From assembly GCA_003024985.2 (NCBI GenBank), contig PXIH01S0016091.1: 12,228 nt of DNA. The stretch is one strand, 5' to 3'. Within the stretch, counting starts at the first letter, position 1, and every line of letters starts with the position of its first letter. The DNA is from Euperipatoides rowelli. Lineage: Eukaryota > Onychophora > Udeonychophora > Euonychophora > Peripatopsidae. This document shows positions 7,049 to 12,228 of this stretch, one piece after another. A program made the translations under genes and the position numbers. Below the pieces are notes generated by a model, which saw nothing but the letters and a program-made list of their open reading frames with translations, was not told the DNA's origin and did no database searches.

Positions 7049-8258
7049 TGAGTAGTTTAATGGAAGTTTTTAACATAAGAAAATCATGGGTTTCAGAAAA
7101 GCTTAGAGTTCCAGTACTGTTCAAAGTCTGATCCTTTTTTTATAGATTTTGTTCACGGTTATTTTTAAATATGTAGCCTAATCGAGTTAAGGGTCATGTC
7201 TTAAAAAAATTGAAGACATCTTAATTTCCATATTCCAGATAATAAATAGAGATTAGTGTCATTTTAATATGATAGTTGATATTACAAGTACTAAGTTCTA
7301 CCAGTGCTGATATTTGTTTAGATCAATCTAAGATGAAGTATGGACAGTGGAAGAATACATAGTTTAGATCCTCCAAGATGGAACAGAAAAGATAATTAAG
7401 GCAAATCTCATGTTATACTTATCCACAAGTTTCTGATTTGTTGGTAGCTCATTATAATTTATTTAATTCCAAAATTAATGAAACTCAGAGGGAAAGGTAA
7501 AGGTCCCTTGTCATCCTAATCCATGTGTGCCTATCGAACAAATACATTAGATTAAAATTTGAAGAGTAGTGTGTTTATTATTATTTATGGACTAACTAAT
7601 TTATTGACATTTTGTACTATTGTCATCACAAATTTCTTTTCTAATTTTATATAGCCCCAAATTCTGGATCTTTTATAGATTAGGATATCTGTAAGGGTAA
7701 AGTCTAGAAGGCAATTGTTTATTTCCTTTATAATCCTTAAGTGAAAGAAAGGTAATTATTGTGTTATCCATTCATTCTATTTAAAGTACATACATGTCGC
7801 TCAGTTAATCAAGAAATCAGCTGGTAACTCCCTCAATCCACTGTATACATAGAAAAATGTATTTCATAAATAATAAACACATTTATTAATAACCAGTTTA
7901 ACTAATTTAAAATATTGTTAAAATGTTTTTGGCATGTATGTATACAGTATAGCCTAATACACTATACATTATAATTACAATATAATGATTTGTTTCGTTT
8001 TTCAAAATATGAGATAAGTATATTTTTTGGTTATTGCAAATAAATAATTATTGTGTAAGATCAAGAAAATAGAATTTAGTTATAAAACTAAATAAAATGG
8101 GAACATTTTTTTTCCATATTAAACTGAGACAATGAGTCATAACAAGGACTGGCCTATTCATAAACTGTTACTAAGACAACAAAAGGTCAGAGAAATAAAA
8201 ATCAGAAGGGGAATCCCCGGCAGAGAATAAAGGCATTGGACCCAAGGGACCAACAAAA

Positions 8259-8279
8259 ATGGGTAGAAAATCTACCCAT
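8259..8279. repeat. Perfect 9-bp stem hairpin with a 3-base loop
   Basis: atgggtaga (8259-8267), loop aaa, tctacccat (8271-8279). The stem is perfect and half G/C, unusual in this AT-rich setting. On the + strand it is followed by an A-rich stretch. A role as a retroelement RNA structure is possible but unproven. Confidence 0.85.
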
Positions 8280-8487
8280 AATAATAAAAGACTTTTGACA
8301 CTGAAAATCAGTTACTACCTGCTATTCATAGAGGCAAGACCTAAAGAGTTGGAGCTGACGAACTTCGAGCCACCCTCGCCTGAATAAATCTACCAGTTCG
8401 GCTAAAAAGGGACAGCTCAAGAAGTCAGAAATATCCTGTCATACATCGAGAGGCAGAACAAATAAAATAAAAATATAATTTGCTAAT

Positions 8488-8697
8488 TTGAACCACTTCT
8501 TACCGACATCAACAGATAGTATAACTCACTCAGACAACGACAATCATCATCCTAATTCTGAAATGGTAAAGAAAAATAAATTCAACAATTATACTAAAGA
8601 AGTCAACATGGAACCAAAACTATTCATATTGTATAATTATCCAGCCAGTCTAGCTAGCATTATTTGCCAGAAAGCTCATAAACTTTTCCCATAAATA
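8488..8697 (+). other. Unrecognised open stretch, doubtful coding
   Basis: An open frame of 68 codons with no ATG at its left end; the first is at residue 26 (MVKKNKFNNYTKEVNMEPKL), leaving a possible 43-residue peptide ending HKLFP before TAA. The peptide is Asn/Lys-rich with a hydrophobic FILYNYPASLASII segment. I recognise no family. It could be the start of a retroelement ORF1 or chance. It lies in the less AT-rich island and has no recognisable partner. Confidence 0.15.
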
Positions 8698-9017
8698 TTT
8701 GTCTCAAGATCATCACCAGCCAGTAAAGGGGAGAATAACCAGCGATGACCCGAAATAATTCCAACCAAAGAACTATTATCTATTCCTATATTTATATTGG
8801 GGGCCCCTACATGATCTTACACAGGTCATGACCGTTTGTCTAATATAAATAAGTGTGTAAGTGTATAATCTTAGACAGGGTTAGATAGGCATGTTATATC
8901 ACACAGTATATAAAAGGTTCACATACATTTTTTTAATTATTTAGCGAATGCATTTTATCTTTTTTTTTTAAGAAGGCCAAGCCCTCTATACATTGTTTGG
9001 CCACAAAACGAAAGCTT

Positions 9018-9148
9018 GTCCATGTTAACTTGGCAGCGCCTGGATTCCATTGATTTAGATTGTAAGTGGTTAGGTAACAAATTTTAGGCAACTATTTTCT
9101 TGTAATCGACCGCTTTAACTCTACCTTTTGTGACAAGTTAACATGGAC
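9018..9148. repeat. Inverted repeat, 15-bp perfect arms
   Basis: gtccatgttaacttg (9018-9032) and its exact reverse complement caagttaacatggac (9134-9148) are separated by 101 bases; outside the arms the match continues imperfectly on one side (aag-tt). The arms could be internal repeats of a small non-autonomous DNA transposon, since a hAT-like end lies at 9345. Confidence 0.8.
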
Positions 9149-9269
9149 GAACTTGAGTGCAATGCATGCAGACGGACGAATTGAGTAGTGGTGGGGACTG
9201 TCTAAATACAGGCGATATAATCCAGATTCTAACACGTTTTTGACATCTGCATATATATTTTTGTCATTG

Positions 9270-9345
9270 GAAAATATAGATGGTGCCTGCCCCTAACCAC
9301 TATTTTAGAATGTGCTCTAGGGTACAAAAAGTTTGGGAAACCCTG
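9270..9345 (+). mobile_element. hAT (Charlie-like) terminal inverted repeat, right end
   Basis: The sequence ends agtttgggaaaccctg at 9345. Its reverse complement, CAGGGTTTCCCAAACTTTTT, is very close to the classic CAGGGGTTCCCAAACTTTTT start of hAT/Charlie elements (known from memory). The 8 bases after it, gtctaata (9346-9353), would be the target-site duplication. No matching left terminus was found, so only a fragment remains; the element may extend left to about 8980. No transposase coding is seen. Confidence 0.6.
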
Positions 9346-9353
9346 GTCTAATA

Positions 9354-10000
9354 TTTCTAATCTTTGTTGCTATTACAATAATTCCAAATGCTGCTAATTT
9401 TTAAAACTTAAGGAATCATCTCGTTAATGATTGTTCAGTCTTAGTGACTTAAAATACTTCCTTTTATGTATAATTTTGGACAGTTAATACAGCAATACAT
9501 TTATATGCTACTGTATATCAAGATATCATGAAAGATATCAAACCTCTGGTGGTGAGGTCTTTAAATCTCTCCAATCATTTCCTTGTTAAGGCCAAAAATT
9601 TTATCTCAATTATAACACTCGTCAGTGATAGAATATTGACACAGTTTGATCTAGAAGGTACCCAAGTATCTAATTCTGTTGGAGCTTGAACTACCCAATT
9701 ATCCAATTCTGTTGGAGTCTGTCGGAGAGCAAAACATATTTATTGTTTCTGTTATTTTTGTATTATTTCCTTTGTCATATGGTTTATTTTATATTTTACA
9801 AAGTGAAAAATGATTTCTCTTTATCTAATATTGTAGATGCTGACAATATTGTGTAGTTAACAGGTCTATGTTATACAAATAATTCTATTTGCAGACCTAG
9901 AACAATAATTATAACCCTGTTTTGGATCTTAATTGATTTGTCAGTTAATACTCCTGAAAACATCAGCATTATTTATATTGCATTCCAACTAAGTGCAGCT
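9354..10000. other. AT-rich intronic stretch, no gene seen
   Basis: No sustained frame or recognisable motif. It holds a 33-bp tandem duplication (9659-9724). It ends at the tail of LINE-B. Confidence 0.7.
9659..9724 (+). repeat. 33-bp tandem duplication (two copies)
   Basis: Copy one 9659-9691 and copy two 9692-9724 start tacccaagtatctaattctg and tacccaattatccaattctg. About 26 of 33 positions match; the first 26 are nearly identical and the ends have diverged. A simple, fairly recent local duplication. Confidence 0.8.
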
Positions 10001-10018
10001 TATTTATTTATTTATTTA
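10001..10018 (-). repeat. LINE-B (TAAA)n tail
   Basis: On the + strand this reads tatttatttatttattta; on the minus strand it is the TAAA-repeat 3' tail of LINE-B. The ORF2 stop codon (TAA at 10012-10014) lies within it, so there is essentially no 3' untranslated region. Confidence 0.85.
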
Positions 10019-10742
10019 ATCAATAAAAAATTTAGGTAAAAATACCTATATGTAAAAGGTTTAGGTAGGTTATTACACAATAATAAATGGGATTTTACAT
10101 ATTTTTTAAACCAAATGATATTACATTTCATGAAGAAATGTTTAGGAAGTTTATTCCTTATAGGAATACTTCTACAAATTACAGAAAAACTTTTTCTAGT
10201 GGTTCTTCTACTAATTATTCTAAGAGCAAATTTATGTAATCTTGAATTTTCTCTATTTACTAATGCAAATAGATTATTATTATTACAATTGACAACAACT
10301 TCATTGAAGATGAATACTAGGTTGTTAAATATAAGAGTAGGAGACAAAATATTAATTATTTTTCTTCTAACTGCAAAAGGTAGATTCCAGAATCCAGTTA
10401 TTCTTTTTGTGATGTTTCTATACAATAATTCTAATTTCTTGAATTCTTTTTTAGAAATAACAAAACATATAGAACAGTAATCAATCAAAGGTAGTTAGTA
10501 TACTTTATAAATTACACTAAAATAAGTTAAAGACAAACATAATAATTTGCTTTTAAAATAGCCAAAGAGACGTCTGATTTTTTTGAATATATAATCAATG
10601 TGACTAGCAAATGAGAAGTCACTATCAAAATTAACACCTAAATCTTTAAAAACATTATAGGTATTATTTCATTGTTAATAATATAAGGAAATTTTTTATT
10701 TTTAATACCAATATGAAGGACATTTGTTTTTAAATGATTTAT
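10012..10742 (-). pseudogene. LINE-B ORF2, thumb and C-terminal region
   Basis: The minus strand continues HLKTNVLHIGIKNKKFPYI (near 10735-10680) in one frame, then after a shift DLGVNFDSDFSFASHIDYI and FKKIRRLFGYFKSKL (about 10640-10540), the LGV.fDs...F..HI block. The final frame (10488-10012) has DYCSICFV, FKKLELLYRNITKRITGF, LHKFALRIISRRTTRKSF and IPIRNKLPKHF (the N.LP block), then IWFKKYVKSHLLL, and ends NFLLIK before TAA inside the tail. The last 150 or so codons are uninterrupted, the best preserved part of this copy. Confidence 0.82.
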
Positions 10743-11289
10743 TTATAAATGGTTCCTTTCTGACCAGTCAAAAATGGTTTTATTATTATTACTAAATGAG
10801 ATGTGATCATTTTTGTTCATTACAGAGCTTATAAATTTTAACGTCCTACAACTAATTTGAAAAGCTTTAGATGTGTGTCCATTGACTTTGGCTTTAAGGA
10901 CTCTGCAAGATAAATACTCAATGATCCAATTGACAAGATATGTAGGAAAATTATAATTTTTTAACTTATTTAACAATAATTCATGATCTATAGAATCATA
11001 AGCAGCTGTAATGTCAAAGAACACAACATCTGTACAAAGTCTATTTTAAAAATTGTTTATAATATCGGAAGTATACTTAAATAGATTAGTTAATGTAGAT
11101 CTTTTCTGAATATATCCATGTTGATATACGGACAATATATTTTTGTCTTTAATTACTTTATTTATTCTAAATAGAATAACTCTCTCACAAATTTGACATA
11201 GATTGGAAGTAAGAGTAATAGATCTATAAGATGAAACAAGAGATTTATCTGCTCTTTTAAAAACAGGTATAACTGTGCCAATTCTCCAA
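10743..11289 (-). pseudogene. LINE-B ORF2, reverse transcriptase fingers and palm with internal deletion
   Basis: In one frame, interrupted by at least two stops: VWRIGTVIPVFKRADK (about 11285-11240), SSYRSITLTSNLCQICERVI (family form SYRPIS), YQHGYIQKRSTLTNL (about 11140-11095), then TDVVFFDITAAYDSIDHELL (11036-10977) with the motif A Asp, and VNWIIEYLSCRVLKAKVNG. After TSKAFQISC the expected G-x-PQGS (motif B) and YADD (motif C) are missing; the frame jumps to a segment ending IFDWSERNHL, which normally lies well past motif C. I estimate about 60 codons are deleted, removing the catalytic aspartate pair. The frame ends at TAA near 10743-10745. The polymerase is dead. Confidence 0.85.
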
Positions 11290-12228
11290 ACTTTAGGGTT
11301 AGTTCCAGAAGTTAGAGATAAATTTATTCAATTTACTAATATAGGAATAAGGAGAGATCTGCAATTTTTTATGAAGACATTGGGAATGATTTCGTCTGTA
11401 GTTGAAACNGTATTTTTCAAAGATTTAATTATATTATTAATTTTATGACAATAAGTGAAAACAACAGATTCATCTAAAGGTGTGGTTGTAAGAGGAGTAA
11501 TTTTTTTACGATAGTTAGTATTAGAATAATATTCACAAACCGATCACAGATTTCATAAAAATCAGTGACCACTTTGCCATCATTTTTTTAAAAATCTTAT
11601 AAAACTATTATCTTTATTCTTTTTCGTACTGAAATTTTAAACAGAACATTTCTATTGATGAGATTAGATTCAAAATCCAATCTGGCTTTTCTTAATCCAA
11701 GTTTTGCACTATTTCTCGATAATTTATAATTTTCATAGTTCAAAATGGATCTATTAAATCTAAAGATTTTAAAATCTTTTATTTTTTTTTACGCAGATAT
11801 TGTGTTGTCTATCAAACCAACCAACTTTTTTCTTAATTCTTTTACAAGACAAATGTTTTGGAACATTAGATGCTATGACATACTCAATGCCACAAATAAA
11901 ACTCTGATAATCTACATCGATATCACACATTGACATAAAAAGATCACTAAAGTTACAATGGGAGAGTAATTCATTTATAAATTTATAATTAGCTTTACGA
12001 AAGTTAAATTTTTCTTCTGAGCTGGGGCTAATAAAACAATTTACAAAATTAATATCAAATGATATGTGGCATGGTCACTTTTACCTAGAGGTGATAAAAT
12101 GTTAACATTACTTAAGATTGATCTGTATAAACATAACACAATATCTAATAAGGAAGAGGATTTATTTCTAAATGTGGCATGACTATTAATATTTTGTAAT
12201 AAACAAGCATCTTGTACAAAAATGAAAA
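11290..12228 (-). pseudogene. LINE-B ORF2, endonuclease C-terminus and linker
   Basis: From the right edge the minus strand reads FVQDACLLQNINSHATFRNK, SSLLDIVLCLYRSILSNVNI and SPLGKSDHATYH (around 12060-12100), the last block of a LINE AP-endonuclease. Unlike LINE-A, the catalytic SDH is kept (12071-12079). Then come FNFRKANYKFINELLSHCNF (near 12000), KKVGWFDRQHN (near 11810), KLGLRKARLDFESNL (near 11690), TDFYEICDRF with YYSNTNYRKKIT (near 11520) and TTDEIIPNVFIKNC (near 11390), matching a LINE linker. Several frame changes break it. One base, 11409, is N in the assembly. Confidence 0.82.

Larger units (their letters stand above)
5719..8150. other. Large AT-rich intron, no exon found
   Basis: Sequence after the SLC6 exon with no sustained open frame on either strand and no recognisable protein motif. 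It contains minor direct repeats (6098-6176 and 6316-6443), a tRNA-like SINE candidate (6521-6670) and a G16 run (7033-7048), each listed separately. The heptamer TAGCCTA recurs here. I looked for the next SLC6 exon (encoding a Gly-Gly-x-Glu...Asp-Glu-Phe-Pro stretch) and did not see it. Confidence 0.7.
8150..8830. other. Less AT-rich unrecognised island within the intron
   Basis: This stretch is visibly richer in G and C than its surroundings (for example gaggcaagacc, gagccaccctcgcctg, gggggcccc). It contains a perfect hairpin at 8259-8279 and the longest open stretch of the intron (8488-8694). The composition and a downstream ATG resemble the 5' region of an inserted retroelement, but no reverse transcriptase, gag or terminal repeat is visible. 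I cannot name it. Confidence 0.4.
10001..12228 (-). mobile_element. LINE-B: decayed APE-type non-LTR retrotransposon, 5' part off the right edge
   Basis: Read on the minus strand from 12228: the C-terminal end of an endonuclease, a linker, a reverse transcriptase with an internal deletion, a C-terminal region and a TAAA tail at 10001-10018. ORF1 and most of the endonuclease lie beyond the window. It shares its general layout with LINE-A but is a different family: motif A reads FFDITAAYDSID here and FLDMSAALDSV in LINE-A, and LINE-B lacks LINE-A's 3' untranslated region. Stops, frameshifts and the deletion make it inactive. It lies antisense to the SLC6 gene, probably in the following intron. 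Confidence 0.88.

Noticed and set aside
8838-8845. gtctaata as the left target-site duplication for the hAT end at 9345
   Set aside because: The 8 bases match those after 9345, but the sequence following 8845 does not start with CAGGGTTTCCC, so the pair is probably chance.
8876-8883. cagggtta as a left hAT terminus
   Set aside because: Only seven bases agree with the right terminus, the similarity stops there, and the flanking 8 bases do not match gtctaata.
5713-10000. A further SLC6 exon
   Set aside because: I looked for the conserved Asp-Glu-Phe-Pro and following TM9 peptide with splice sites on the + strand and saw none.
10115-10480. Plus-strand open frame of 121 codons
   Set aside because: It is the complement of the well-matched LINE-B ORF2 C-terminal region and has no motif of its own.
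11745-11933. Plus-strand open frame of 62 codons
   Set aside because: It lies opposite the LINE-B linker, whose minus-strand translation matches LINE proteins.
1-12228. A new defence, retron or viral system
   Set aside because: The only polymerase-like sequences are two broken APE-type LINEs of familiar layout; there is no associated non-coding RNA, effector or structural gene.

Overview
This is AT-rich, intron-like DNA from an animal nuclear genome. It contains one short spliced exon, two decayed non-LTR retrotransposons, DNA-transposon ends, homopolymer runs and no compact operon-like gene order. An invertebrate, perhaps a mollusc or other lophotrochozoan, fits best. The species guess rests on the look of the transporter exon and on the repeat content, and is weak.

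The only host coding sequence I can support is a 113-nt exon (5600-5712, + strand) with a clean splice acceptor and donor. It encodes 37 whole codons plus a split glycine. The peptide reads [19 protein letters not shown] and then a membrane helix ending LGLDSA. This is the extracellular loop 4 / TM8 region of an SLC6 sodium-dependent neurotransmitter transporter, most like dopamine/monoamine transporters. The neighbouring exons are not in the window, so the flanking introns exceed about 5.5 kb on the left and 6.5 kb on the right.

Layout: 1-361 holds a relic ending in a hAT-like terminus. Positions 362-1850 are unassigned AT-rich DNA with a 21-bp tandem repeat and a cluster of E-boxes ahead of a TATA-like site. 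Positions 1900-5577 are LINE-A, a sense-oriented, frameshifted APE-type LINE (ORF1, endonuclease, reverse transcriptase, TAAA tail) whose tail stops 22 bases short of the SLC6 exon. Positions 5713-9280 are intron with scattered small repeats, a possible tRNA-derived SINE, a G16 run and an unrecognised, less AT-rich island near 8150-8830. A hAT/Charlie-like terminus ends at 9345. Positions 9354-10000 are intron with a 33-bp tandem duplication. From 10001 to the right edge is LINE-B, a second and different APE-type LINE on the minus strand, with its 3' tail at 10001-10018 and its 5' part beyond the window.

All the transposon genes are broken by frameshifts, stops or deletions, so nothing here is likely to move. 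I see no bacterial genes, CRISPR array or rRNA, and nothing that amounts to a new biological system. The points most worth checking are the LINE tail pressed against the transporter splice acceptor, and a LINE-B ORF2 that terminates inside its own tail repeat.
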